Of a stretch of 51,733 bases of DNA, positions 9,101-18,600 are shown one piece after another. This DNA comes from Bacteroidales bacterium. GTDB taxonomy: Bacteria > Bacteroidota > Bacteroidia > Bacteroidales > P3. Under the pieces are notes generated by a model, which worked only from the letters and a program-made list of their open reading frames with translations, was not told the origin of the DNA and searched no databases. The number at the start of each line of letters is the position of its first letter. Position 1 is the first letter of the stretch. Both the position numbers and the translations under genes were made by a program. The stretch spans positions 1-51,733 of the forward strand of contig JAFVBC010000023.1 in NCBI GenBank assembly GCA_017480185.1, in the 5' to 3' direction.

Positions 9101-12100
9101 ATGAGCAAAGCTTCGACAGCTATGCAGCCAGCGTCTTCCCGAATTGCTGGACAAAGGTTTATGAGCAGCCAAGCACTCCTCCTGTAACTATTGCAAGCAA
9201 TGCCAGCAGCGGCACAATGAGCCTCCGCCTCACCGCCACAGCCGACACTGCCCTTGTAGCTTCTCCGCGTGTGGCTCTGCCCGCCAACCAAATTCACGTC
9301 ATGTTCAATTCGTATCCCAGCACCACCTCCTCGATACTTGAGGTTGGTTATATGACCAATGTTGAGGATGCAACGACATTTGTGCCTCTCTATGTGGCAC
9401 GCGACCTGAATAGTAGCCAAGAGACACAGCACGAGTTCTATACCGACGATGTGTTGACCAGCGACACCGTTTATATCGCATTCCGTCTCACTTCGGTAAG
9501 AAACACTCTCACTTCGTATGTGTTCTTGGATGACATCCTTATCGAGCCGTCGACCGATTGCCGTCGTCCGGTTAGAGCTTATGTTACCGACATCACTCAC
9601 GAAGGTGCTGTGTTGAACTTTGATCCGTACAGCTGGACTGATAACTCGTTCGAGATTCGTTATGGCACTGTCAATAACCCTGCATTTGCTACAACCAATC
9701 TGCCCGTGAGTTCGTCGCCAGTTATGTTGACTGGTTTGACTCCCAACACCACCTACTATGCATTTGTGCGCACACGTTGCTTCTACGACAGCACTTCGTG
9801 GAAATCCTTCCCGGCATTTACCACGCTGCCCACTTGCTCGGAAGTTACATCAATTACTCCTGATGTTGCTTTCCGCGGTGTTAATCTCACTTGGGAGGTA
9901 ACCGAGGGTGGTTTGCCAATCTACGGCTATGAAGTAACCTACACCTATGGTAGCACATCGACTACTGTTACTGACACCGTGTTTGACCGCGCTTATGCTA
10001 TCGTTAATACCGACACCAACGAGCTTATCTCCTACCAGGTGAAGGTGTTGTGCGGTGCAAGCGAGGTTGACATCACCGAGGGAGGTTCTCTGAATGGCGA
10101 AGTAACAACACGTTCGGAGTGCGATCACCCGACAGAGATGAGCGCAGCAGCCACCACTGTGTATTTGCCATCATTCACTTATGATGCCACTTATGGTGGA
10201 TATAGCTACACTCAACAGGTATTCTACAACTCGGAGCTTGCTACATTGGGTGATACTCTGACTTCCATCAGTTTCCGTCGTTCGGGATCTACTGCAATTA
10301 CCCGTCGTTGGCAGATCTTCTTGGGTAATACCGATCAGGATAACTTGGAAGAGTGGGTACCGTTTGACAGTCTGCGGGCTGTAACCCCAGTGCGTGAATA
10401 CACTCTCAACCAGGCTGATTGGGTAACATTTACTTTCGACACAGTGTTTGTACGTCGTCCTGGCGCTAACCTTGTTGTTGCTGTGCTCGACAGCACTGGT
10501 ACGGTGGTTGGGATCCCGTTCTATGCTGCCACTCACACGAATTCTTCTCGTCGTTGCCAAATGGCTCATGGTGTGGCTATCTGCCCAGACCCACATAACC
10601 CCGACGGTGCAGAAGGTGTTCGTTACTATTCGCAATATGTCAACGATGTTCGTTTCGAAAGCCGTCCCGCCTGCGTGATTCCAGAGTGTGGTGCTCCGCT
10701 ACTTGCTGTTAATAGCACCACAGATTCTACTATCAGCATCTCGTGGACTCCAGTCTCCAGCACACCTGCTACTTATTTCCTCTCAATGATGAATGAAAAT
10801 GGTGTGTATGTGCCCGTTGATACAGTCTATAACAACAACTACACCTTCCGTGGATTGGTTCGTGCCACCACATACAACTTCCGCGTTGAGCGCGATTGTG
10901 GTGTCAGAGTCTCTGGCCAAATTACAGCCAAGACCGACTGCGTGCTGGCCCCCGTACCTTTCACCGAGGACTTTGAAACTGCATCTCTTGGAGCTCCATT
11001 CAATAGCAACTGCTGGTTGATTGAATCGTTGAATCCTACTGGATATGATGAAAGTTTAGCTCAAGCTACACGTCATCCGGTCTTCCCATACTGCTTCATC
11101 CTTACTGGTCAACCAGAAGACCAATTGTTGAAACTCATGGGTGGTTCATGGGTAGCTACTCCGAAAGTTGATGCTCCGCTCAATCAGCTTGAGTTGTTCT
11201 TCACTCAATATGTGAGCGACACCAACTTCTACTTCTACCTTGGTTACTTGACCGATGACAACACTTCATACGATTCAGTCGTATGGTTTGACACCGTGGT
11301 TCGTTCAGAGTACTTCCACATACAGGAAGCTTTGATTGGAAACTACACTGTTGACCTGTGGAGCTTGCCCGACAATGCCTCACGTATTGTCTTTGCATCT
11401 GCACAGCAACAAGCCTCAACGTCAAATAACTACTTCGGTGAGATTACGTTGCGTTACCCGGCTGCCTGCGCTGCCGTTACCAACGTAACAGCTTCGAATA
11501 TCACTTCTAACAGTGCTACAATTACATGGGATCACCATGTAACGGGTTCTGGCTACATTGTTGAGTACGGTATGCGCATGTTTGTGCGTGGCACAGGCAC
11601 CATCATTCGTATTCCCGATGATGGTCCTCGTAGCGTTACTATCAATGGCCTTGATGGTTCTACCCTCTATGACGTGTATGTGTCGGCAATCTGCCCGCAG
11701 AACGACCCAACACGCTCTGATAGAGATACCAGCGATGTATCACCTGCATGTGGCTTCCAAACCCTCTGTGGTAGCATTAACACCATGCCCTACACCTACA
11801 GCTTCAATGAGTATCGTATGGCTGGTACTACCTACACTCATCGTTTGCCTGCTTGCTGGGCATTCGACAGCGTGTACACTCATGCGGTTAACCGCGACAG
11901 TATGCCCAATATGGTGACTGTATCTGCTATGACTGGCGACATGGCTCTGTTGATGAGCAATCCCACCGTGCTTGGTACCGCTCCGTTCGGTATGCGTCTT
12001 GACACGTTGATGATTACCTTCACCGAGTATGCTCCTGATCCCAATGCTCCTCTTATCATTGGTGCAGTCGATTCTCTGGATCAAGGATTTGCCTACTCGT

Positions 12101-14352
12101 TTGTTGGCATCGACACGATGACCTACACCCCGGGTGTAACATTCTACAACCGCACCGTTTATTTGGCCGACTATAACGGTAATGCTCCGCACATTGCCTT
12201 CAAGACCCTCCCGTCTATAGGCTCTCAGCTCAGCATGCACCGTATTGACGACCTTGTAATCAACTATGCTCCGCCATGCTTGCCAGTGCGCGACCTCCGT
12301 GCTATGGCCAGCACCGACACCAGCATCACCCTTACTTGGCGCGACTATCGTAACCCGACAGCATGGATAATTGAATACGGTCCTGCAGGCTTTACGCTTG
12401 GCACCGGTACCACAATCAATGCTTCGAGCCGTCCGTTCACGATAAATCGTTTGCAAAGCAACACCACTTACGACTTCTATGTACGTCCTGCATGCTCGGC
12501 TACACCACAAGCCGAATGGTCGCCCGCTTTGCGTGCCACCACAGAGTGCTCGGTCTATGGTCTGCCTTATGCTGAGAACTTCAACCGCGTCGAAGCTGCT
12601 CCTTACGATATGAGAGGCAATGCTCCCGACTGCTGGAAAGTCTACTCTGATGGTTCGTCACAGGCATTCCTGCCCCATGTGGTAGACACTCTGCCTATGT
12701 GGAACAGCCCAGATGCTTCGGGTGCATTGGTCATGACTTCGGGTATTGATCCTTACGGCAATACCAGCATAGCTGTTCTGCCAATGTTTGCTCGTCGTTT
12801 GAGCGACCTCTATGTTACCTTCTGGTACTCGACCAACGATGTTCTCAATGGTACGTTCACTGTGGGTTACGTAACAGGCAACGACTTTGCAAGTACATTT
12901 ATCCCAGTCAGAACTATGGTTAACAATGCCACAGGTACAACTGATACTGTTAAGTTCAACATGCTCGGTGAGAACACCACTGGTCGCATTGCCTTGCGTT
13001 GGCTGAACAGCACCGGTTACAACTCGGTATCGATAGATAACCTCGTTGTTGACACCATCATCCCGCCGTGTCCGCACGTCGATAACGTGAATGTAAACAC
13101 CACCTATCGTTCGGCTACCGTTACATGGATTGGCGATAGCACTGAAGTTATCTTCCACCGTGGAACAACTTTCCGTTCTGACGAACCTTCAATCACTGTA
13201 ACCAACGGACGCTTCTTCGTTGATACACTGACCATGTCTACCGACTATGTCATTGGATTGCGCACTCTGTGCTACAATGGCACTCGCTCTGGATGGGATG
13301 TATTCAACGTACGCACCGACACTTTGATTTGCCACAGCCCGAATGCTGTTAGCGTCGACACCGTATCGTACCGTACAGCTACCATCAGTTGGACCAACGA
13401 TACTACCTCGAACAGATGGGAAATCTCGGCCTACAGCACCGTTGACACTCTCTCGTTCATTGCTACCAGCAGCCCATTCGAGATTACAGGTCTGACCCAA
13501 GGTCGCACCTATAGTGTAATCATCCGTTCGCTCTGCGGTACTGAATTCGAAATAGAGGGAGCATGGGCAGAAGACACCGTGACCTTCACCACTCGTGACT
13601 GTCTGCCTGCTACAGGCTTGACCGTTGGTACGGTAACTGCTATCACGGCAGAAATCTCGTGGACGGCTCCTTCTACGGCAAGTGGCACCTACATTGTTAA
13701 CTATGGACTTGAGGGCTTCCCACAAGGTTATGGTAACTTTGACACTGTTTACGACACTCATCACACCATCACAGGTCTTGAGGCCAACACTGCATACGAT
13801 GTCTATGTGGCAAGCGTGTGCGAAGGCTCCATCAACTCTGTGTGGACTTCGGCTGCCAACTTCATAACCGATGAGGCTCGCACATTCCACATCACCGTTC
13901 GTTCAGACAACGAGCGTTGGGGAACAGTGACTGGCTCTGGCGATTATGAAGAGGGTACTACCGTACAGATTTCGGCCACTGCTGTCCGTGGCTACCACTT
14001 CGTTGAGTGGGATGATCACGACAGCAATGCTACCCGTTCTATCTACGTCACCGGCGATGCTACCTACACTGCATTCTTCGCAGAAGGTGAAGGCATTGAC
14101 GAGGTGAACGCTGACAACGACATTATGCTCTACCCGAACCCGGCCAGCACTACGGTTACCGTGTTGCTGAAGGGTGTGGATCGCAACGCCAAGGTAAGCA
14201 TTGTCGACATGAACGGTCGCCAAATCAACCAGTGGAGTGTTGAAAACGGTGAGTCTGTCACCGTCGATGTCAGCAACCTGTCGCAAGGCGCATACTTTGT
14301 GCGCGTGGTTGGCGACAGAGTGAATGCTATCCGCAAGCTCATTGTGAGATAG
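3199..14352 (+). CDS. Giant secreted multi-domain protein, T9SS type A sorting tail
   Basis: This 3717-residue protein is predicted to cross the inner membrane through an N-terminal signal peptide (MKKLYLMLAFVVALALPGW ... KAQ) and the outer membrane by type IX secretion. The C-terminal domain reads LYPNPASTTVTV, then VDMNGRQI, then LSQGAYFVRVV and ends KLIVR, as in type A sorting domains. In between are about eleven modules of the choice-of-anchor-J/MAM-like type (LPYxENFxxY ... PxCWTK ... YPYVY ... LGYMTD ... FVP ... DDI), most followed by a fibronectin III-like segment (TYYVWVRNxC). Modules 1 and 2, and 2 and 3, abut without the fibronectin segment. Several fibronectin-like segments follow, then one InlB-type repeat (WGTVTGSGDYEEGTTVQI) just before the tail. 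The gene is preceded by its own promoter and followed by a strong terminator, so it is monocistronic. Function is probably adhesion or glycan binding; no catalytic motif was recognised. Confidence 0.9.
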   Translation: MKKLYLMLAFVVALALPGWHGVKAQTFSGSYDFETGVDASRWITLTAPVRVALNGDDAHSTLMPLGFTMPLGTREFTHWYATTNGYIGLGDATITPEHGSYSSPFNSLSGARLAIIDALGCDGYFDTAIGQGCWYQMFADATDTLFVIEYCNGTYSSGTRSMLYRVQFQLRKSNHGVTIVYGPRPTTAPSVTYQTGISYNGNSDYVLINTSTHTHTWMSAGSSTSNASGVWPEANRYYSIMYDPSRCQNVGNLTVSNVTTDSALLWWNHVGTLSRYRVVCGTIDTTVSDNSLQLTGLNGGTTYEAAVYTICDTSEFSTTMTNSPATVSFFTLCAAYQALPYSENFNRYTTGTTSFPDCWTKVHANGNYPYVYATTTYSLHRGTEVNYLYTYCANATVYTMAASPAFVVPTNGLEVHMKVSASTVNGRAYLGYMTDVTDESTFVPVSTFTPAVAGDVKEMVMILKDSLIGDTIYPTIKLQNATSTCYYGVDDFWAREVSVQQLPFYEDFNNYTTTDYVQPAGMTMVHGYNQTYRSPYVYNTTTYAMHSGADINYLYSYCANANQYGLMASPAFVVPQAGIEVYLKARLSTVNGRVQLGYMTDLSDEGSFRPVTTFTPTVASEYKDMIMRTTDSLVGDTIYIAIRFQNTTSTCYYSFEDLEIRENMNGLENLPYTFDFNTARTGSISPWTTNPFAMYRRWTPVLQYSTYPYAYTTATYAPDGSYYLYHYTNSASPYLIAMPPVKVPNDGIYVTMQAKANNTYATLMLGYMTDPTNQNSFVSMQSITTSATTQQMYYWLDNASVVGQVVYPAYRLQYTNGTTYVGIDNIQVKAAGSCRPVATVIMNNDTSGGFTVRWTETVGGLGSTFDVAYSLSGDIASATVVEGITADSLQLRGLEAGGTYYVWVRNHCGGDVLPWVSGGTHFVRCDPYYELPIRENFDSYTSSAVRGNVPRCWDVPEYSTTTSTYPYIYANSTYAYSGSNALYCYVTTNQSFTIRTKPFLLPAEGVMGKLKVRYTTNTGAELRFGIMTDPNNIATFQPLTTYMPMTVQEKEEMYFYYGSESLVGQPIYAAFQLVYVNSYVYCYVDDVEIEVATACRPATDITYDNVTPTSMTVNWVDNSASADTYYQVAYSLNHLRDAATISHLIDSVRTTSVNLSGLYPGMRYRTWVRKMCGGTAMPWVDGPAIETPCQTYTLPMVENFDEQFVGSPTTMTPNCWTLQMGSSYSIANNSTYAHSGSYSMYLPLAGTGIEARIVSPAFHMPTSGFLYGNIHAYISSTQARINLGVMSDINDASTYRVLKTYTPTTGAVDNDIYFYLDSIPAAGEELHVVISATSLNGAVDVYLDDIELREGTSCHRVFGTAYSNVRPGSMHITWNDETHADSTIYQVAYSTTNNVASATIVDNIHGLSHDLTGLTMDATYYVWVRNICGTDTLYWDQIGPIRVPYTPATLPYEETFESYASGTTNFPTHWWKLTANGNYPYVYSTAGYNTTASGSKVLYSYISTNDMTTMVATRGILLPDTGVVVTMNAAFSGVNHIVDLGYLTDINDPSTFVVKSSVTSSVVNNTAAAEKDQLFFYFDDPNLYDSIVYLAIRHRRVAGAGSYYLGIDDIKVAVAPSCRYASNVTYSNVEAGTVTVRWEDNSVSPGTYEIIYGTAATRSSATDTIHNLTLTNYYTFYGLDTNQDYYFWVRSICTEPSPWAAGGKVHVPCVESPLPYFNDFTGLTTGTAYFPNCWTKVVANGSYPYLNSSYYTGTSPAIYSYHTSSAPVMYATVPVRMPGTGLYFQCDINQSNINGQVVLGVMTNLGDPTTFIPLKYHYADAASQGKEAFFYYDNDDLTNQIVYGVVKSEGATSFYFGVDNVYMSEAGTCRRLSDIRICESTVNSATVCWSDNSPSMSYEVAYSTTNSLTDVANMHIVSNVFDTTCVLNDLSIGTTYYIWVRNACLDTLMPWSPATVFTTPCGDIEGRYEQSFDSYAASVFPNCWTKVYEQPSTPPVTIASNASSGTMSLRLTATADTALVASPRVALPANQIHVMFNSYPSTTSSILEVGYMTNVEDATTFVPLYVARDLNSSQETQHEFYTDDVLTSDTVYIAFRLTSVRNTLTSYVFLDDILIEPSTDCRRPVRAYVTDITHEGAVLNFDPYSWTDNSFEIRYGTVNNPAFATTNLPVSSSPVMLTGLTPNTTYYAFVRTRCFYDSTSWKSFPAFTTLPTCSEVTSITPDVAFRGVNLTWEVTEGGLPIYGYEVTYTYGSTSTTVTDTVFDRAYAIVNTDTNELISYQVKVLCGASEVDITEGGSLNGEVTTRSECDHPTEMSAAATTVYLPSFTYDATYGGYSYTQQVFYNSELATLGDTLTSISFRRSGSTAITRRWQIFLGNTDQDNLEEWVPFDSLRAVTPVREYTLNQADWVTFTFDTVFVRRPGANLVVAVLDSTGTVVGIPFYAATHTNSSRRCQMAHGVAICPDPHNPDGAEGVRYYSQYVNDVRFESRPACVIPECGAPLLAVNSTTDSTISISWTPVSSTPATYFLSMMNENGVYVPVDTVYNNNYTFRGLVRATTYNFRVERDCGVRVSGQITAKTDCVLAPVPFTEDFETASLGAPFNSNCWLIESLNPTGYDESLAQATRHPVFPYCFILTGQPEDQLLKLMGGSWVATPKVDAPLNQLELFFTQYVSDTNFYFYLGYLTDDNTSYDSVVWFDTVVRSEYFHIQEALIGNYTVDLWSLPDNASRIVFASAQQQASTSNNYFGEITLRYPAACAAVTNVTASNITSNSATITWDHHVTGSGYIVEYGMRMFVRGTGTIIRIPDDGPRSVTINGLDGSTLYDVYVSAICPQNDPTRSDRDTSDVSPACGFQTLCGSINTMPYTYSFNEYRMAGTTYTHRLPACWAFDSVYTHAVNRDSMPNMVTVSAMTGDMALLMSNPTVLGTAPFGMRLDTLMITFTEYAPDPNAPLIIGAVDSLDQGFAYSFVGIDTMTYTPGVTFYNRTVYLADYNGNAPHIAFKTLPSIGSQLSMHRIDDLVINYAPPCLPVRDLRAMASTDTSITLTWRDYRNPTAWIIEYGPAGFTLGTGTTINASSRPFTINRLQSNTTYDFYVRPACSATPQAEWSPALRATTECSVYGLPYAENFNRVEAAPYDMRGNAPDCWKVYSDGSSQAFLPHVVDTLPMWNSPDASGALVMTSGIDPYGNTSIAVLPMFARRLSDLYVTFWYSTNDVLNGTFTVGYVTGNDFASTFIPVRTMVNNATGTTDTVKFNMLGENTTGRIALRWLNSTGYNSVSIDNLVVDTIIPPCPHVDNVNVNTTYRSATVTWIGDSTEVIFHRGTTFRSDEPSITVTNGRFFVDTLTMSTDYVIGLRTLCYNGTRSGWDVFNVRTDTLICHSPNAVSVDTVSYRTATISWTNDTTSNRWEISAYSTVDTLSFIATSSPFEITGLTQGRTYSVIIRSLCGTEFEIEGAWAEDTVTFTTRDCLPATGLTVGTVTAITAEISWTAPSTASGTYIVNYGLEGFPQGYGNFDTVYDTHHTITGLEANTAYDVYVASVCEGSINSVWTSAANFITDEARTFHITVRSDNERWGTVTGSGDYEEGTTVQISATAVRGYHFVEWDDHDSNATRSIYVTGDATYTAFFAEGEGIDEVNADNDIMLYPNPASTTVTVLLKGVDRNAKVSIVDMNGRQINQWSVENGESVTVDVSNLSQGAYFVRVVGDRVNAIRKLIVR

Positions 14353-14378
14353 CGCGTTGACCGACGCTTAACGCAACC

Positions 14379-14415
14379 AGAGGGGGTATCCAATTGGATA
14401 CCCCCTCTCTTTTTT
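14379..14415 (+). terminator. Intrinsic terminator after the giant gene
   Basis: A perfect 13-bp stem (14379-14391 with 14396-14408) with an AATT loop is followed by a T-run. It lies 27 bp after the stop. The rest of the gap up to recA (14416-14653) holds only the recA promoter. Confidence 0.93.
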
Positions 14416-14587
14416 ATTACTACTATGCGGGGGCATTGGAGTCTATGTTTTCTCATTGTATTCACCCCTCACTCTCTCTTTTATTGATGCTGTCATGATG
14501 TGATGTCAATACAGGCTGTTGTTATGAGAGGTGTGAAAAACACTATCTTATCGTGGTGTAAAAAAAGTATCTGAAGTAAAAAAAACG

Positions 14588-14595
14588 TAAATTTG
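14588..14595 (+). promoter_or_regulatory. -7 box of the recA operon
   Basis: TAAATTTG lies inside the extended motif AACGTAAATTTGCAC, nearly identical to the one before tryptophanase (AACGTATATTTGCAC). The predicted start is near 14602, giving a leader of about 50 nt. No recognisable SOS operator was found. Confidence 0.7.
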
Positions 14596-14653
14596 CACAC
14601 TGCTATAGTATTTCATTGACTAAATTACCACAGCAACCAAACAATTGACAGAT

Positions 14654-15688
14654 ATGGCAAAAGATAACAACGATGCCGAGGCTTTGCGTCAAGAAAAGAT
14701 GCGCATATTGCAAAGCACCCTTGACAAGATAGAGAAGACTTATGGTAAGGGGGCGATAATGCGGCTTGGCGATCGTCCAAATCAGGAAATAGAAGTAATA
14801 AAAAGTGGCAGTATAAGCCTTGATAATGCACTTGGTGTTGGAGGGTACCCACGTGGCCGCGTAATAGAAATTTATGGCCCAGAATCGAGTGGTAAAACCA
14901 CGCTTGCCATCCATGCCATAGCCGAGTGTCAGCGCTCGGGAGGAGTGGCTGCTTTTGTCGATGCCGAGCATGCTTTTGACAGTTTCTATGCTCAAAAATT
15001 GGGAGTTGATGTGGCAAATCTATTAGTGTCGCAACCCGACAATGGAGAGCAGGCTCTCGAAATTGCAGATAACTTGATTCGCTCGGGCTCTATTGATATT
15101 ATTGTTATTGACTCGGTAGCGGCCCTCACACCAAAGGCAGAGATAGATGGTGATATGGGCGATTCAAAGATGGGTCTTCAGGCAAGGCTGATGAGTCAAG
15201 CCATGCGTAAACTAACGGCCACTATCAGCAAAACCAACTGCTGTTGCATTTTTATCAACCAACTGCGTGAGAAAATAGGCGTGCTATTTGGAAATCCTGA
15301 GACCACCACAGGAGGAAATGCTCTAAAGTTCTATGCCTCTGTACGTATTGACATCCGCCGTACGCAAGCTATCAAAGATGGCGATCAAAACATTGGCAAC
15401 CGTGTGAAGGTGCGTATTGTAAAGAATAAGGTGGCTCCACCATTTCGCAACTGTGAGTTTGATTTGATGTTTGGTGAGGGCATATCGCATATGGGCGAGA
15501 TTATAGACTTGGGAGTAGACCTTGACGTGATACACAAAAGTGGGTCATGGTTTAGTTATGGAGATTCGAAGCTTGCACAAGGTCGTGAAGCATTGAAACA
15601 GTTATTGCGCGACAATCCCGAGCTTTGTGACGAGTTGGAAACAAAAATACGTCTGTTTTTGAAAGAAAAGCAGGCAGGATTGGCATAA
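14654..15688 (+). CDS. recA: Recombinase RecA
   Basis: This is the DNA strand-exchange ATPase that forms filaments on single-stranded DNA for homologous recombination and induces SOS-type responses. Visible marks are [10 protein letters not shown] near the start, Walker [36 protein letters not shown], Walker [17 protein letters not shown], and the loop L2 region [20 protein letters not shown]. The 344-residue length is normal. I chose ATG 14654; an in-frame TTG at 14645 is three codons upstream but less likely. It is the first gene of a close-packed run (4 bp to the next start). The C-terminus lacks the strongly acidic tail of the E. coli protein. Confidence 0.98.
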   Translation: MAKDNNDAEALRQEKMRILQSTLDKIEKTYGKGAIMRLGDRPNQEIEVIKSGSISLDNALGVGGYPRGRVIEIYGPESSGKTTLAIHAIAECQRSGGVAAFVDAEHAFDSFYAQKLGVDVANLLVSQPDNGEQALEIADNLIRSGSIDIIVIDSVAALTPKAEIDGDMGDSKMGLQARLMSQAMRKLTATISKTNCCCIFINQLREKIGVLFGNPETTTGGNALKFYASVRIDIRRTQAIKDGDQNIGNRVKVRIVKNKVAPPFRNCEFDLMFGEGISHMGEIIDLGVDLDVIHKSGSWFSYGDSKLAQGREALKQLLRDNPELCDELETKIRLFLKEKQAGLA

Positions 15689-15692
15689 AAAG

Positions 15693-16343
15693 ATGAAAAA
15701 GAAAGCTTTGTTTACTGCAGTTCTAATGGTGCTGATGTGCGCATACTCCACGTTGAGCGCGCAAACCGACAGTACAAACACTGCTACACAGGGTCGTCAA
15801 GAGAATGTTGCCACACCGAAGAAACATTCCAAAAACAACATTCAAGGGCTGCCTATCTATTATGATCGCTACGGACAGCCTCGTGGTTCCGCCGCTCCAT
15901 CAGATATGACCTATCACATGCCGCGCCGCCACTATTTAGCTGACACCTACTATCATTATTGTCACTATTTTCTTGAGGCCGATGCGTTAATTGGCCGTCA
16001 GTCGTTTGCTCCTGGTATGCGTCTGTCATACGTGGCCGATCGTTGGGGCGGCTATGGATCTTTCCATGCCACCGACCGTAAACTTTTTGGCTCGGCAGGC
16101 CCGGTATTACGTCTCACGGGAGAAGATGCAATGCTCGATTTTCAGATATATGCTGGTGCTTTGGTGAGCAATAAATTGGGCTATGAAGTAGGATTTCGAC
16201 TGGCCGATGCTCCGCATCGTGAGAATGCCTTTTGCTGGATGTCGACTTCTATGGGTGTGGCTTCTATGGGTGGTAAGATGTTTTTAACTTTTGGCTTGAG
16301 CCTGGAAATGACGGCTCTGACCGTGTTGGCTTTGATATGGTAG
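15693..16343 (+). CDS. Small secreted protein, possible outer-membrane barrel
   Basis: I do not recognise the family. The 216-residue product starts with a signal peptide (MKKKALFTAVLMVLMCAY ... SAQ). A Thr/Gln/Lys-rich linker follows, then a Tyr/His-rich stretch (MPRRHYLADTYYHYCHYF). The rest is alternating aromatic, glycine and hydrophobic residues (RLSYVADRWGGYGSF, FQIYAGALVSNKLGYEVGFRL, GGKMFLTFGLSLEM) as in small outer-membrane beta-barrels. It starts 4 bp after recA and ends 16 bp before the RelA/SpoT gene, so it is co-transcribed with them. A barrel of unknown role is the best description. Confidence 0.75.
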   Translation: MKKKALFTAVLMVLMCAYSTLSAQTDSTNTATQGRQENVATPKKHSKNNIQGLPIYYDRYGQPRGSAAPSDMTYHMPRRHYLADTYYHYCHYFLEADALIGRQSFAPGMRLSYVADRWGGYGSFHATDRKLFGSAGPVLRLTGEDAMLDFQIYAGALVSNKLGYEVGFRLADAPHRENAFCWMSTSMGVASMGGKMFLTFGLSLEMTALTVLALIW

Positions 16344-16359
16344 AGGGGAGCTGTGGTGC

Positions 16360-18600
16360 ATGAGTGAATATGTGATTGACGAAGTTCGGGAGAGTGCCGA
16401 GATAGAATCGCGATTTGGCGAGTTGATGCAGGCCTGTCGGGCATTGCGGCCGCTGAATGTAGAAGAGGAGGATAGTATCATGCGTGCCTATCAAATGGCG
16501 CGTAAAGCCCATTCGGGTGCTCGCCGTCGCAGTGGTGAGCCCTATATATTACACCCCATTTCGGTGGCTCTGATTGCAGTGAATGAGGTGGGTTTGGGGC
16601 CTGTGGCAGTAGTAAGTGCACTACTGCACGATGTGGTGGAAGACACCGACATAACCCTTGACGAACTGCGCATGATTTTTGGTGAGCGGGTGGCTGCCAT
16701 CGTCGATGGTTTGACCAAGATTGACGATGTGATGCTTATACAGCAAAGCGAGAGTAAGCAGGCAGAAAATTACAGGAAGATTTTGCTCTCAATGTGCAAT
16801 GATGCTTACGTTATTTTCCTAAAACTGTGCGACCGTTTGCACAACATGCGCACGCTTGATGCCATGCCCGACACCAAGCGACTGGCCATTGCCAGCGAAA
16901 CATCGTACCTGTACATACCATTGGCTCACCGACTGGGTTTGTATAACATTAAAACCGAACTTGAAGAGTTGGTGATGCGCTACACCAACCCCGAGAAGTA
17001 TGCCGAGATTTCGGCCAAGATAGCCGCCACAGCAGGTACCGAACAACAATTAAAGGAGTGTCTCACCGCTCCAATGCGCCGTATGCTCGACGAAGCGCAG
17101 TTTAGGTACACTATAAAGACACGCGTAAAGTCGGTCTACAGTTGCTGGAAAAAGATGGAGAATAAGCACGTGGCGTTCGACGAGATATTCGACCTCTACG
17201 CCATGCGCATCATCCTTGAGGGTGTTGAACCCGAAAACGAAAAAGAAGAATGCTTCAAGGTATATGCACTGATTTCTGAGAAGTTTCCTACTAATCCCAA
17301 TCGTTTTCGCGACTGGATTTCGCACCCTAAAAACAATGGTTATGAGTCGTTGCAAACCACCGTTATGACTCCCATTGGGCGATGGGTAGAGATACAGATA
17401 CGTACCGAACGTATGGACGTAATAGCCGAGAAGGGTATGGCTGCGCACTTCTTGTACAAGGAGATGCATCCCGACGAGCCGACAGAGAGCAACCCTATGG
17501 AGGAGTGGTTGCAACAAATACGTACCCAACTTGAGACCAACGAAAAAAGTGCGCTCGACTTTGTTGAGGAATTTAAGGAAACCCTTTACACTAAAGAGAT
17601 TTACCTATTTACCCCGCAGGGTAAAACAATTATTCTACCCAGCCACAGCACGGTGCTTGACTTTGCCTATGCTATTCACACCGACCTGGGCCACCGTTGC
17701 ATCGGAGCCAAAGTGAATGCACGACCTGTGGCCATAGACAAACGTTTGCATACTGGCGATCAAGTGCAGGTACTCACATCGCGTACCATCAGCCCCGATG
17801 AGTCATGGATTGACAAGTGTCGTACATCGCGTGCCAAAGAAGCAATTAAGGATTTTCTTCGCACAAAAAAGAAAGCCTCGGTCGACGAGGGTAAAAAAAG
17901 GCTTGAACAATATTTCTCACACCTCGGTATAAAGGATACTTCCCAGAATTTGGGTCAGTTGAAGAGATATTTTTATCAAAAGTCTGAAATAGACCTTTAC
18001 TATGACATTGCCACGGGCAAGATAACCGAAAAAAATGTCGCAGAATGCTTTGGTAAAGCTCGCCCCGAACCCCGACTGCTATTCCTTGACCAATACAAAG
18101 ACCTATTTGCCGATGGGGGAATAGGGAAACGAGACAAGGAAAATGTGGTAGAAAATCACCAGCCATTTCTGCTCGACAAAGAGTATGCACATCTCCCCAC
18201 CGAGACAGCCCCCTGTTGCAAGCCCGTGCCAGGCGACAACGTGGTTGGTATAGTTGAAGGTGGACGCATAATGGTTCACCGCAACAACTGTCATGTGGCT
18301 ATGGACGAGATGGCCACCCACGAAAACCATATTGTGCGTGCCAAGTGGCGTGCTGGCGAAAACCTAACCATGCTGACAGGGATATCGCTCACTGCCATTG
18401 ACCGAAAACGTATGTTGCAAGATATAGCACGGCTCATATCCGAAGAGATGGAGTTGAACATACGCGCCATAACGCTTGAAGCCTCAGAAGGGGTGGGGCG
18501 GGGTATCATCATGCTCTATGTTAATAATGTTGAGCACCTAAATAGTCTGATAGAAAAATTGAAAACGATAGATGGAGTAGAAGATGTCAGACGCATTTGA
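16360..18600 (+). CDS. Bifunctional (p)ppGpp synthetase/hydrolase (RelA/SpoT family)
   Basis: This 746-residue long RSH enzyme makes and degrades the stringent-response alarmone (p)ppGpp. The order is: HD hydrolase domain (YILHPISVAL, LLHDVVEDT, and KLCDRLHNMRTL supply the metal-binding His-His-Asp-Asp set, so hydrolysis should be intact); synthetase domain around 240-370 (TRVKSVYSCWKKM, DLYAMRII, NNGYESLQTTV, VEIQIRTERMD, GMAAHFLYK); TGS domain about 400-465 (EIYLFTPQGKTIILP, HRCIGAKVN); zinc-finger-like/CC region (CCKPVPGD); and a C-terminal ACT domain. The last 17 bp overlap mazG, implying translational coupling. Hydrolase residues suggest a SpoT-like bifunctional enzyme, but synthetase activity cannot be proved from sequence. 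Confidence 0.95.
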   Translation: MSEYVIDEVRESAEIESRFGELMQACRALRPLNVEEEDSIMRAYQMARKAHSGARRRSGEPYILHPISVALIAVNEVGLGPVAVVSALLHDVVEDTDITLDELRMIFGERVAAIVDGLTKIDDVMLIQQSESKQAENYRKILLSMCNDAYVIFLKLCDRLHNMRTLDAMPDTKRLAIASETSYLYIPLAHRLGLYNIKTELEELVMRYTNPEKYAEISAKIAATAGTEQQLKECLTAPMRRMLDEAQFRYTIKTRVKSVYSCWKKMENKHVAFDEIFDLYAMRIILEGVEPENEKEECFKVYALISEKFPTNPNRFRDWISHPKNNGYESLQTTVMTPIGRWVEIQIRTERMDVIAEKGMAAHFLYKEMHPDEPTESNPMEEWLQQIRTQLETNEKSALDFVEEFKETLYTKEIYLFTPQGKTIILPSHSTVLDFAYAIHTDLGHRCIGAKVNARPVAIDKRLHTGDQVQVLTSRTISPDESWIDKCRTSRAKEAIKDFLRTKKKASVDEGKKRLEQYFSHLGIKDTSQNLGQLKRYFYQKSEIDLYYDIATGKITEKNVAECFGKARPEPRLLFLDQYKDLFADGGIGKRDKENVVENHQPFLLDKEYAHLPTETAPCCKPVPGDNVVGIVEGGRIMVHRNNCHVAMDEMATHENHIVRAKWRAGENLTMLTGISLTAIDRKRMLQDIARLISEEMELNIRAITLEASEGVGRGIIMLYVNNVEHLNSLIEKLKTIDGVEDVRRI